The notes under the pieces: generated by a model
What the model saw: only the letters and a program-made list of their open reading frames with translations
Databases searched by the model: none
What the model was told of the DNA's origin: nothing
Part shown: piece by piece, positions 1 through 7,490 of the stretch
How the letters are laid out: each line of letters starts with the position of its first letter
Position numbering within the stretch: position 1 is the stretch's first letter
Program-made: the position numbers and the translations under genes
NCBI GenBank assembly: GCA_036517235.1
Contig: DATDXL010000015.1
Span: 1 to 23,148, forward strand
From: 2-02-FULL-46-13 sp036517235
GTDB lineage: Bacteria > Patescibacteriota > Minisyncoccia > Phycocordibacterales > DSPV01
Reading direction: 5' to 3'
DNA length: 23,148 bases

Positions 1-156
1 TTGTTTGAAGAAGAAGGAGACTTTTGTTACTATGTCGTTGTAGAGTTGAATCGAGGTATTCATGACAACGGACGCCTCAGGGCGTCCGTTGTCATTGTAG
101 TATGGAAACGAGAGAAAAGGGAGTTTCGTAATTCACAGTACATAATGCTAAAGTAG
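1..156 (+). other. Unresolved 3' end of a plus-strand gene at the window edge
   Basis: Two plus frames are open at the left edge and cannot both be coding. One ends with TAG at 41-43, and its last residues are KKKETFVTMSL; a perfect hairpin follows 18 nt later, the usual arrangement of stop codon and terminator. The other stays open to TAG at 154-156 and would have to read through that 15-bp hairpin. The first reading is preferred, but the visible peptide is too short to name. Either way a plus-strand gene converges on mltG here. Confidence 0.3.
62..95 (+). terminator. Perfect 15-bp hairpin
   Basis: Arms 62-76 and 81-95 are exactly complementary around a TCAG loop. No T-tract follows, so it may be a 3'-end stabiliser or a factor-assisted terminator for the gene entering from the left edge rather than a classical intrinsic terminator. 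Confidence 0.5.
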
Positions 157-190
157 ATGAAAGCGAAGAATTGAAACAAGGGACAATGAC

Positions 191-227
191 AAAAAGCCGA
201 GCCTCACCGATCGGCTTTTTCTTTTTT
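191..227 (+). terminator. Intrinsic terminator
   Basis: A 10-bp stem (AAAAAGCCGA at 191-200 with TCGGCTTTTT at 211-220) with a 10-nt loop is followed by more T residues (221-227). It is a strong plus-strand terminator for the gene that ends near the left edge. Confidence 0.75.
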
Positions 228-241
228 GCTGTTTATAACGA

Positions 242-273
242 AACCACTGTACCCATATATGGGTACAGTGGTT
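242..273. repeat. 32-bp perfect palindrome
   Basis: Two 16-bp arms (242-257 and 258-273) are perfectly complementary with no spacer, centre CATATATG. It lies between convergent genes and is followed one base later by the CGATATATCG palindrome. It has no T-tract, so its role is unknown. Confidence 0.8.
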
Positions 274-274
274 C

Positions 275-294
275 TCTTACGATATATCGTAAGA
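275..294. repeat. CGATATATCG-family palindrome, copy 1
   Basis: A 20-bp perfect palindrome: CTTA, the core CGATATATCG (280-289), then TAAG, with one more T/A pair outside. The same core flanked by CTTA and TAAG recurs at 7454-7487 and 19608-19645 with longer arms. All three copies sit between convergent gene ends. Confidence 0.8.
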
Positions 295-374
295 CATGGT
301 TTCCGCATAGTTCAGCGCTTGTCCGCCTAAACTCCCCTCAGAATTTTTGGCGGGTGAATCTGCGTAGTTCTGTG

Positions 375-403
375 AAAGACCGCTATCGAAGATAGCGGTC
401 TTT
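375..403 (-). terminator. mltG terminator overlapping the stop codon
   Basis: A 13-bp perfect stem (375-387 with 391-403) has a 3-nt loop. Its upstream arm on the minus strand encodes the last residues of MltG, and the stop codon lies inside the hairpin. Only a short T stretch follows. Confidence 0.55.
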
Positions 404-1381
404 GTTCGCCACGTGCTCGTCATGGGTCACTGCGTAATGCATCACACCATCCATGTCTGAAAGGAAGAAATAATACTTGCTCTCTATTGGCGTCACCGCT
501 GCAAGTATGGCATCAAGCCCTGGGTTAGATATCGGTGTAGGTGTAAGCCCTTTATATTTATAGGTATTGAAGGGGGAATCGATTTTTAGGTCATCAAGAG
601 TTAACTGAAAGGTGTTCTTGCCATTGACGTATTGAAAGGTCGAATCGATCTGGAGCGGCATCCCCTCATCGAGTCGCTTCCAAAGTATCCCGGCTATCAT
701 GCGCCTCGTCTGCATGAGTCGAGCTTCTTCTTCAAGGTAGGAAGCCATTTTAATGACTTCACTAAGAGGTCGCCCGTATTCGCGTATTTCTTTTTCGACT
801 GCGCCGATCTTTGTATCGAATGCCTTCTGCATCGCGGATACTACCTCTTCGGGTTTAACGGTCGGTAAGAAATAGTACGTATCAGGGAAAAGATACCCCT
901 CGTGTTCTTTGGAAAGAGCGATGAATTGTTCGGTGTCAAAATCAGGAACAACACGAGAAATAATCTCACCTATTTGGAATATACTGCTTCCCTCAGGAAT
1001 TGTCACGGTGAAAGGTGTAAGCCCTGACTTACCTTTTGCTATACGGTACGCAACTGTTACCAAATCGATGGGTTTTGCGAAATAGTACGCTCCCGAAAGC
1101 ACGCCGTTCTCTGGATTGAAGAATTTGATGAACAACGAGAAGAGAAGAGGCGACGTTATGACGTGATGATCATGCAAGTATTCCCCGGTCTCCATGATGC
1201 TCGCCCGGTCCCGTACGATGAGAAGCTCATTCTTCGGAAAATCGCTTGGAGGACGCACAAGCATAAGTAAAGCGACAAGAAGCGTGACCAGCACCAGCAG
1301 GACGGCTCTGCGGAGACGTATTGAAGAATGCCAATAATTAAGTAGGCGCGGGAAAAACCAGAGAGTGCGTAGGTGATGCAT
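383..1381 (-). CDS. mltG: Endolytic peptidoglycan transglycosylase MltG (YceG-like)
   Basis: Membrane-anchored lytic transglycosylase that cleaves nascent glycan strands and so sets their length. The 332-residue length matches the family (about 340). A short basic N-terminus is followed by one membrane helix near residues 25-42, with the rest expected outside the membrane. EGYLFPDTYYF (161-171) is a family signature. MASYLEEEA (212-220) matches the catalytic segment LASIVEKE of E. coli MltG, which makes E217 the likely catalytic glutamate. The conserved C-terminal block TPISNPGLDAILAA (282-295) is also present. It lies 58 nt downstream of the gene at 1440-2672 on the same strand with no clear terminator between them, so co-transcription is plausible. 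No strong Shine-Dalgarno sequence precedes the ATG. Confidence 0.93.
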   Translation of the reverse strand: MHHLRTLWFFPRLLNYWHSSIRLRRAVLLVLVTLLVALLMLVRPPSDFPKNELLIVRDRASIMETGEYLHDHHVITSPLLFSLFIKFFNPENGVLSGAYYFAKPIDLVTVAYRIAKGKSGLTPFTVTIPEGSSIFQIGEIISRVVPDFDTEQFIALSKEHEGYLFPDTYYFLPTVKPEEVVSAMQKAFDTKIGAVEKEIREYGRPLSEVIKMASYLEEEARLMQTRRMIAGILWKRLDEGMPLQIDSTFQYVNGKNTFQLTLDDLKIDSPFNTYKYKGLTPTPISNPGLDAILAAVTPIESKYYFFLSDMDGVMHYAVTHDEHVANKDRYLR

Positions 1382-1439
1382 AAGACTACTGTTACATTAA
1401 AAAATCAAAAATCTTATTTTTTATTTACACGTTGCATTC

Positions 1440-2672
1440 TTAAACAGGCAGATTGGGCGGCGCATCCGAACGTTTCGACTCGATACGGGAGAGCGTCGGG
1501 GTTTTTGCGACGCTACCTGGGAAGTGGTAGAGCGTAGCTATTTCTTCTGTGGTCAAGATGAACGGTTTGCAGTGGTAATGCTTAAACGGTGCATTGAACC
1601 CCGAGCGGAGTTTGTAGGCACGAAGCATGTGTTTTTCTGCTGCGGTACGTCGAATGCGTCTAAAATCCATCCATGGATAATCAAAATCAGTAAACCAACC
1701 GAGTTTAAAACCGTTGAGATCTTTTGAACTGAACTGCTGTACGGTTCCGATGAGGCCTGGAATGGCACCAGGGTCGGGTTCACCTGTCGGTCCGATGTAG
1801 AATGCGCGAATGATGGTGTCAAATGCAAATTTCTCTACACTCCGCTCAATGGCTTCTATTTTATTCTGCTGGCCTTTGGTCAGCATGCCAAAGACCCCTG
1901 GCTCGCCGATGCCCGCTTCTTTTTTGATCTTTTGGATCTCGCGATGGGCGGCTTCTTTCCAATCTTTTACGGGGATGAAATGCCCTTGTATCAAACCCCG
2001 TTGGATGTGACCTTGGATGAGGATCTGTATCCAGGCTTGCTGGTGGGGTTTCATAGATCCAAGATACTCAAGAACAGCCGTGAGAGGATCAACCTTCGTT
2101 TCTTCTTCTTGATTTTCATTTTCAAGACCGTAATCAACGTAGGTTCTAATGGGATAGACATCTTTGTCGGTAAGCTTGAAATATGTTCCCCACATGAAGA
2201 ACTTACTTAAATCATGAACTACCGTGTGGGTGTAGTCCGCAGCATCGTTAATCTCTATATCGGGGTATTGCGCATAGAGCTGAGCTTCTACGATGCTCCT
2301 GTACTTATCGAATCCCCAAATATAGAAACGCACTTGTCCTCCAACAGAGACTAGTTCAAGTGAGAACCAGGCTGAGACCTTTCCCTGCCAGTACCCCTCG
2401 ATATAATGCGCGGCGGGTTTCTGCCAAAGCGAGTAGAGGAATGTCTCCATGGCAAGCGGCGTGCGCTCGATTTCTCGAGGAAGCTTTATTTCGATAAGGA
2501 ACTTCTTGTTATTGGCTATAAAGTCGGCACGAATGTAATTGAGCCACGTTTTTATGAAAAGCATGCCGAGGAGAAGCGGAAGCCATATTGGAGCAAATGG
2601 CAGAATGGTGTGCCAAACAATGGAAAATATCGCTAGTGTGGCGGAGATTTCATGTGCGAGTACGGTGAACAT
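1440..2672 (-). CDS. Membrane-anchored protein of unknown function, possibly T4SS/VirB4-associated (DUF8128-like)
   Basis: A 410-residue protein with an N-terminal hydrophobic stretch (about residues 12-44) and then a long soluble part containing a charged linker (about 190-205). The C-terminus reads EEIATLYHFPG followed by a TPTLSRIESK-type tail. That tail resembles the end of the N-terminal module found in Patescibacteria proteins annotated near type IV secretion or conjugation ATPases; this is from memory and is weak evidence. No Walker A motif is visible, so this protein is not itself an ATPase. It lies between a terminator (2704-2740) and mltG. Function not assigned. Confidence 0.75.
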   Translation of the reverse strand: MFTVLAHEISATLAIFSIVWHTILPFAPIWLPLLLGMLFIKTWLNYIRADFIANNKKFLIEIKLPREIERTPLAMETFLYSLWQKPAAHYIEGYWQGKVSAWFSLELVSVGGQVRFYIWGFDKYRSIVEAQLYAQYPDIEINDAADYTHTVVHDLSKFFMWGTYFKLTDKDVYPIRTYVDYGLENENQEEETKVDPLTAVLEYLGSMKPHQQAWIQILIQGHIQRGLIQGHFIPVKDWKEAAHREIQKIKKEAGIGEPGVFGMLTKGQQNKIEAIERSVEKFAFDTIIRAFYIGPTGEPDPGAIPGLIGTVQQFSSKDLNGFKLGWFTDFDYPWMDFRRIRRTAAEKHMLRAYKLRSGFNAPFKHYHCKPFILTTEEIATLYHFPGSVAKTPTLSRIESKRSDAPPNLPV

Positions 2673-2703
2673 GTAGCTTACATGATACTACATCTGCCAG
2701 AAA

Positions 2704-2740
2704 TCAAAACATCCTCCGCCTTAGGCGGAGGATGTTTTGA
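2704..2740 (-). terminator. Strong terminator after the sigma4-HARE gene
   Basis: A 17-bp perfect stem (2704-2720 with 2724-2740), GC-rich at the top and A/T at the base, has a 3-nt loop. It begins 8 nt after the stop codon at 2749 on the minus strand, and GTTTTGATTTC forms the T-rich tail. Confidence 0.75.
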
Positions 2741-2748
2741 GATGTTCT

Positions 2749-3780
2749 CTAGATTACTGAAGAATACTTGCCTTCTTTATCTTTCTTGAAATAGCGCTGA
2801 TTCTGAAGATTAACGACAATGGTATTTTCTTTGACGTATCGTTCTTTGAGCACCTTGTCTATGACTTCTTCCTTGGTGAGAGGCCCATTCTTTTCAAGAA
2901 TCTTACGGATAACATCGCGAACAACTCCTGAGACATATCCCCACTCTGAAAGGGCATACAACCCCCTCCCGACGAGCACGAAGCGAGAATCCTTTATCAG
3001 TTCATTGTGCGTAGTCGCCACGTGCGCTTTTTTGCCGAAAAGGTCAGTGATAAGCTTTGCCACATCGCGGAAATGAATCGGTGAGCCATGTCTGCGGAGC
3101 ACTAGAAACGCGTAGTCTCGCATACCCTTGGCTTTAATGTTCGGCGAAGAAGCGAGACCCCATTCGCCAAGCGGGTTCTTCCCGATGACCTTGGTCATAG
3201 ACAACCAGCGCTTGAGGATCTCCTCGTTCTTATATTTCTCTGAAACATCCTTAAGGTGTTCCAAAAATGCCGCGACCATGTCTGCCTCCGGAATGATGTC
3301 ATCATCCTTGAGGCTCTTATAGAGTCTGCGGATAGATTCATGCACTCTTCGTGAAAGCTCGTGATCAACGTGCCAGCGGTGATGGAACATATCATCCTCC
3401 TTTTCCTTATAGAAGGATTCGCCGAGCACCAACATGAACATAATATGGTTCTGAAAGCTTTTATCGTTAGCGAGGGAGTGAAGAATGTCCTTTTCCGCAA
3501 CTACACCGCCAAGGGAGTGCACCATGGCTTCTAGCTCCTGGAAAGCGGTGGTTTCTTTTTTGAAATGATCCGACTTACGGATATTATTGAGGGCATAATT
3601 CTCGATCTGTCGCACGCGTTCGCGCGTTATACCATAGCGCTTCCCGATAGACTCCAGCGTAGCCCGAGCAGAATTCTTACCAAGACCGAACCGTGCAACG
3701 ATAACATCACGCGCCCTCTCTGGAAGAACCACGAGCAATCTCTTAACAACTTGTTTCGGCTTCATCTTCAACGATGCCAT
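2749..3780 (-). CDS. Sigma-70 region 4 / HARE-HTH regulator
   Basis: A transcription-related protein of 343 residues from the chosen start. Near the N-terminus, LPERARDVIVARFGLG and then YGITRERVRQIEN are the helix-turn-helix signature of sigma-70 region 4. No regions 2 or 3 are present, so it is not a complete sigma factor. A winged helix of the HARE-HTH type (as in the RNA polymerase delta subunit) lies at about residues 220-282 (MRDYAFLVLRRHG to GRGLYALSEWGY), and another possible winged helix follows. The ATG at 3780 is preferred because MKPKQVVKRLL follows closely; an in-frame TTG at 3798 is the alternative. A good promoter (3826-3853) and a strong terminator frame it as a single-gene unit. 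Confidence 0.85.
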   Translation of the reverse strand: MASLKMKPKQVVKRLLVVLPERARDVIVARFGLGKNSARATLESIGKRYGITRERVRQIENYALNNIRKSDHFKKETTAFQELEAMVHSLGGVVAEKDILHSLANDKSFQNHIMFMLVLGESFYKEKEDDMFHHRWHVDHELSRRVHESIRRLYKSLKDDDIIPEADMVAAFLEHLKDVSEKYKNEEILKRWLSMTKVIGKNPLGEWGLASSPNIKAKGMRDYAFLVLRRHGSPIHFRDVAKLITDLFGKKAHVATTHNELIKDSRFVLVGRGLYALSEWGYVSGVVRDVIRKILEKNGPLTKEEVIDKVLKERYVKENTIVVNLQNQRYFKKDKEGKYSSVI

Positions 3781-3825
3781 AGAATATGTGTTAGCCAATA
3801 TAGTAATGAAATGTCTGTACTATTG

Positions 3826-3853
3826 ATTCTACACAGCACCCATCCCTTGTCAA
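3826..3853 (-). promoter_or_regulatory. Promoter of the sigma4-HARE gene
   Basis: On the minus strand, TTGACA (3848-3853), a 16-nt spacer and TAGAAT (3826-3831). The -35 box overlaps a small dyad, CCCTT-GTC-AAGGG (3844-3856), which could be an operator or the 3' end structure of leuS. Confidence 0.6.
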
Positions 3854-3890
3854 GGGGTTGTTGACGAAGTGGACTTCTCATGAGTTCACG

Positions 3891-6785
3891 TCAAACCACG
3901 ATGCTTACGATCCTCCCAGGGACGTAGAACAATTTTTTCGGTTTTTTCTCCCCTACCCATTTTTGTATCGTTGGTAAAAGGAGCGCCTGCTCGATAATCT
4001 CTTTTTCCGTCATAGCTGAAAATATCCTTATGCTAGCTCGTATTTTGCCGTTTACCTGGATAGCGATAGTCACATCTGCTTTTGCGATGACCTCCTCTCG
4101 AAACGTGGGCCAAAGTTCACCATGGATAGAGCCGCCAGTTCCATAGGTACTCCACACTTCCTCTGACAGATGGGGTGCAAATGGGGCTAGGAGCAAGAGC
4201 AGTTTCAGTAAAGAGTCTTTGCTGACGACTTCTTTTTTCTCAAAGTCGTTGACGAGTATCATGAGCTGGCTTATCGCGGTATTGAACTTGAATTCCCCTA
4301 TATCTTCAGTGACTTTCTTTATCGTCTTGTGAAGCAGTACATTATTCTCATCAACTATCTCTTTGTCAGAGATCTTCTGTTGCAGATTCCAGACTCTTTC
4401 CAAAAACCTCCGTGCACCGACGAGATTATCGGTATTCCAGGCAATGCTTTGGTCAAAAGGTCCCATGAACATCTCGTAGACTCGGAGACTGTCCGCGCCG
4501 AATCTCTCAACGATCTCGTCGGGATTTATGACGTTACCCCATCGCTTGGACATTTTCTTCCCATCCTCCCCCATGATGAGGCCGACATGCTGGAGTTTTT
4601 TAAAAGGTTCAGGTTTGGAGACCAATCCTTGATCAAAAAGGAATTTATGCCAGAAGCGGGCATAGATGAGGTGGCGTGTGGCGTGTTCGGCTCCTCCGAC
4701 ATAGAAATCGACCCCACCTGCATCCTGCTGTGCAGGATTTCGAAGGGGCAAGCTGGCTCCCAACCAATAGTCCATCTTCTCACGCGAAGCAAATTCTTTT
4801 TTATTCTTTGGGTCAGTATAACGGAGGTAGTACCAGGAGGAACCGGCCCATTGCGGCATCGTATTTGTCTCTCTTTTCCCTTTTCCTCCACACTGTGGGC
4901 ATTCGACGTTAACCCACTTCGAGATGCTTGCAAGGGGCGACTCCACTGTTCCTGTGGGCTCATAGTGTTTTACTTTAGGAAGCGTAACGGGCAAATCTTT
5001 CTCCGGAACGGGCACAACACCGCATTTCTCACAATGGATCAGTGGTATCGGCTCGCCCCAATACCTCTGGCGCGAAAAAACCCAATCCCGCAACTTGTAG
5101 TTAACAGACCTCTTCGCGAAGCTGTTTTCTTCTAGATGGGTGATGATATCGGATCGTACTTCAGACCATTCTCTCCCTTTAAATTCTACAGGTTCAGTAA
5201 GAAGTCCATTTTTTATAATTGGCCTGTCCTTTCCGAGGAACCGATCCCAGATCAGCTTCATATCCTCTCTGTTTATGAATGATGAAACTTCACTGCGAGA
5301 TACCCATACGACTTCATGCAAGTCTTTTTCATGCTGCTCGGTCTCCTTCCTTGCTCCATCACTTAATTCAAAGTACAAAGGTTCAAAATGTGCCGACCTA
5401 TTTTCTTTTTTTACCGCATGATAAAACTGGGAATGGATTATACCGCCAAGCTTTTTTACAAAAGTGGCATTTTGATACCCAGTCTCTTCTGCAATCCCTC
5501 TCTTGGCAGTTTCTACAGCATCTTCGCCTTTCTCAACACCTTCAATAATAAAACCCTTCCAGTCAGTCTTTTTCCATGAAAGACAGAGGTATTTGTCTTC
5601 TGACCAATGTTTGACCACGCAGACTACTGCATTGCGTTCTCGAAGCGGCAAATCTGGATGTACTGCGTCCTGATCTCGAATCTTCTTGAAAAAGGGTTCT
5701 GCGACTTCCTTGAGGGGGATATCGGATTTTTTGGCAAATGCATAATCTCGTTCATCGTGCGCACTGCAATTAACGATACCGGTACCGTATTCGTATACAA
5801 TGTACGAAGCAACCCAAATTGGCAGATCTCTTCCGGTGCCTGCATAATTTTCGATATATCTGCCTGTAAACACCCCCTCTAAATCAGAACCTATGTCGAA
5901 TTTGTTCCCCGCCTTTTTTTTGTTTATTCTCTCGACGAAATCGATAACCTTTTTTTCATAAGAAGTCCCTTGCACTAATTGCTTGACCAGCGGATGCTCA
6001 GGTGCGATCGCGGTAAATGTTTCTGCTCTGTAGGTTTGAGGCACAGAATTGTACATCTCTACCTCCATCCCTAAGTCTTTCACGTTGCACCTAAACGTGA
6101 CACCTTCTGATTTCCCTATCCAATTCCTCTGGAGTTCCTTTATGGATTCTGGCCAGTCAAGCGAGCCTAAACCTTCCAACAGCTTCTCTGCGTAATCTGT
6201 GATGCGTAGCATCCACTGTCGCATGGGTTTTTTTTCAACCAAAGCACCACAGCGCTCGCATCTTCCCTCCTCAACATCTTCATTGGCGAGACCTGTTTTA
6301 TCCACCGGGCACCAGTTTATCGGCTCGTTCGATTCATAGGCGAGTCCTTTCTTGAATAGCTGGAGAAAAATCCACTGCGTCCACTTGTAGTATTTCGGAT
6401 CGGTAGTATTTATCTCGCGACTCCAGTCATAGTCAAATCCAAGCAGGTTAAGTTGTTCTTTGAATCGCTCGATATTCTTTGCAACCGAATCGACAGGATT
6501 CGTCCTGGTTTTTATCGCGTAATTCTCTGTAGGAAGCCCGAACGCATCAAACCCCATAGGATGGAGCACCGAGTATCCCTGCATCCTCTTGAAACGAGAA
6601 TAGATATCCGTAGCGATGTACCCCTTAGGATGTCCCACATGGAGGCCTGCCCCCGAAATATACGGGAACATATCGAGCACATACATCTTCTCCTTTTTCT
6701 TATCCTCTTTTGATTCGTAGATACGGTCATGCTCCCACTTTTTCTGCCATTTCTTTTCTATTGTCTTGTGGTCGTATGGTTTCAT
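3891..6785 (-). CDS. leuS: Leucyl-tRNA synthetase with an inserted Nudix-like domain
   Basis: Charges tRNA-Leu with leucine in the cytoplasm. Of 964 residues, about 830 are ordinary class I LeuRS: HIGH-type motif HVGHPKG (49-55), a zinc-like knot with CERCG, the CP1 editing domain with DYGTG-like EYGTG and AHDERD (342-347), YKLRDWVFSRQRYWGEPIP (563-581), a second Cys cluster near 585-632, KMSKR (744-748), and a C-terminal anticodon-binding domain. Two features depart from textbook LeuRS. The editing-site TRPDT motif is replaced by YRAET (252-256), and the last residue of KMSKS is R. Residues about 384-516 are an extra domain resembling a Nudix hydrolase (separate entry). Start MKPYDHKTIEKKWQ fits the family N-terminus. 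Confidence 0.95.
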   Translation of the reverse strand: MKPYDHKTIEKKWQKKWEHDRIYESKEDKKKEKMYVLDMFPYISGAGLHVGHPKGYIATDIYSRFKRMQGYSVLHPMGFDAFGLPTENYAIKTRTNPVDSVAKNIERFKEQLNLLGFDYDWSREINTTDPKYYKWTQWIFLQLFKKGLAYESNEPINWCPVDKTGLANEDVEEGRCERCGALVEKKPMRQWMLRITDYAEKLLEGLGSLDWPESIKELQRNWIGKSEGVTFRCNVKDLGMEVEMYNSVPQTYRAETFTAIAPEHPLVKQLVQGTSYEKKVIDFVERINKKKAGNKFDIGSDLEGVFTGRYIENYAGTGRDLPIWVASYIVYEYGTGIVNCSAHDERDYAFAKKSDIPLKEVAEPFFKKIRDQDAVHPDLPLRERNAVVCVVKHWSEDKYLCLSWKKTDWKGFIIEGVEKGEDAVETAKRGIAEETGYQNATFVKKLGGIIHSQFYHAVKKENRSAHFEPLYFELSDGARKETEQHEKDLHEVVWVSRSEVSSFINREDMKLIWDRFLGKDRPIIKNGLLTEPVEFKGREWSEVRSDIITHLEENSFAKRSVNYKLRDWVFSRQRYWGEPIPLIHCEKCGVVPVPEKDLPVTLPKVKHYEPTGTVESPLASISKWVNVECPQCGGKGKRETNTMPQWAGSSWYYLRYTDPKNKKEFASREKMDYWLGASLPLRNPAQQDAGGVDFYVGGAEHATRHLIYARFWHKFLFDQGLVSKPEPFKKLQHVGLIMGEDGKKMSKRWGNVINPDEIVERFGADSLRVYEMFMGPFDQSIAWNTDNLVGARRFLERVWNLQQKISDKEIVDENNVLLHKTIKKVTEDIGEFKFNTAISQLMILVNDFEKKEVVSKDSLLKLLLLLAPFAPHLSEEVWSTYGTGGSIHGELWPTFREEVIAKADVTIAIQVNGKIRASIRIFSAMTEKEIIEQALLLPTIQKWVGEKKPKKLFYVPGRIVSIVV
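5238..5636 (-). other. Nudix-like domain inserted in LeuRS
   Basis: LeuRS residues about 384-516. The segment GVEKGEDAVETAKRGIAEET followed by GY aligns with the Nudix box around GE, R and EExG. Two canonical positions differ: the first glycine of the box is shifted by one, and the RE pair is RG (R429-G430), which removes one of the usual metal-binding glutamates. The remaining EE (433-434) and G436 are kept. The insertion lies between the end of the editing domain (HDERDYAFAKK) and the segment NGLLTEPVEFKG that normally follows shortly after. Catalytic activity is doubtful. Confidence 0.75.
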
Positions 6786-6947
6786 ACCCGGTTAGTACAA
6801 TTTATAATCGTTTCGGCCGCTGATAACTCTCTTCATAATATATAAATGGTGAGTTTAGTGAAAGATAGACACGTGTATTCGCGTATAACCACAACGTAAG
6901 CAATTATAAATTGTCCTATCGGACATAGGCAAATGCTACAACAGAAC

Positions 6948-6975
6948 TTGAACTAAGACAAAATGAGCGTACAAT
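6948..6975 (+). promoter_or_regulatory. Promoter of the 6997 gene
   Basis: TTGAAC (6948-6953), a 16-nt spacer and TACAAT (6970-6975). The predicted start near 6982 gives a leader of only about 15 nt before the ATG, with no Shine-Dalgarno sequence. Confidence 0.6.
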
Positions 6976-6996
6976 GCAAAAAGAACAGTCAACCGT

Positions 6997-7407
6997 ATGA
7001 AATCTATGAATATAAGAGAAATCCTTGAAAAAAATCGCGATCGGCTCGTCGTTGGGAAGTCCATTGTTTTTGTCAAAGGAGACATTGGAAAATGGTTCGG
7101 TATCTACAGTGGCGAGATTTGTAGTGGAGAGGGGGGACTCGAAGACGGTCTCTACATCTTGACGGAGTTCCCTTTTAAGAAACAGTGCATCCCTTTCCCG
7201 GAAATAAGAGGTGTTGCTGTGTTCTCTGAGCGCGATTACCTAGATCTTATCGCTCATGCGAAAAGAACGTTACAGCGGCTCGGTTTCGAAATCTCCAAGA
7301 AGCCTCTAACTCAAAAAAAACCGACCCCACGTCAAATACTTCAGGCTATTAAAGCCGCTGAACTAGCCCTTGTCAATTTCACGACTAGTGTGGAAGACGT
7401 CTGCTAG
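6997..7407 (+). CDS. Hypothetical protein, 136 residues
   Basis: Family not recognised. It is soluble, with no signal peptide or membrane helix. The N-terminal half (about residues 15-75) is rich in beta-prone segments with glycines (SIVFVKGDIGKWFGIYSGE), and the C-terminal half looks helical and Lys-rich (SKKPLTQKKPTPRQ linker, then an Ala/Leu helix). It is a monocistronic unit: a clear promoter upstream and a GAAA-tetraloop terminator 24 nt after the stop. An in-frame second ATG lies at codon 4. The first ATG is kept because of the promoter position, although neither has a clear ribosome binding site. Confidence 0.7.
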   Translation: MKSMNIREILEKNRDRLVVGKSIVFVKGDIGKWFGIYSGEICSGEGGLEDGLYILTEFPFKKQCIPFPEIRGVAVFSERDYLDLIAHAKRTLQRLGFEISKKPLTQKKPTPRQILQAIKAAELALVNFTTSVEDVC

Positions 7408-7430
7408 TTCGATAACGACGTTGTGGAATC

Positions 7431-7456
7431 ACCACTTGCGAAAGCAGGTGGTTTTC
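7431..7456 (+). terminator. Terminator with GAAA tetraloop
   Basis: A 9-bp stem (7431-7439 with 7444-7452, one G-U pair) is capped by GAAA (7440-7443) and followed by TTTTC. It ends the 6997 gene, and its T-tract runs straight into the palindrome at 7454. Confidence 0.75.
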
Positions 7457-7487
7457 TTAACCTTTCGATATATCGAAAGGTTAAGAA
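7454..7487. repeat. CGATATATCG-family palindrome, copy 2
   Basis: A 34-bp perfect palindrome centred at 7470.5. It has outer CTTA/TAAG, a 6-bp inner arm ACCTTT/AAAGGT and the core CGATATATCG (7466-7475). It lies between the convergent genes at 6997 and 7491, three bases from the stop codon of the latter. Confidence 0.85.
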
Positions 7488-7490
7488 TTG

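Noticed and set aside
171..395. A 74-codon plus-strand frame starting at TTG
   Set aside because: It runs through an intrinsic terminator and two perfect palindromes and ends inside the mltG terminator; composition is not protein-like.
4329..5135. A 268-codon plus-strand frame
   Set aside because: It lies entirely antisense to leuS, which is certain; the frame is a by-product of LeuRS codon use and its product has no recognisable features.
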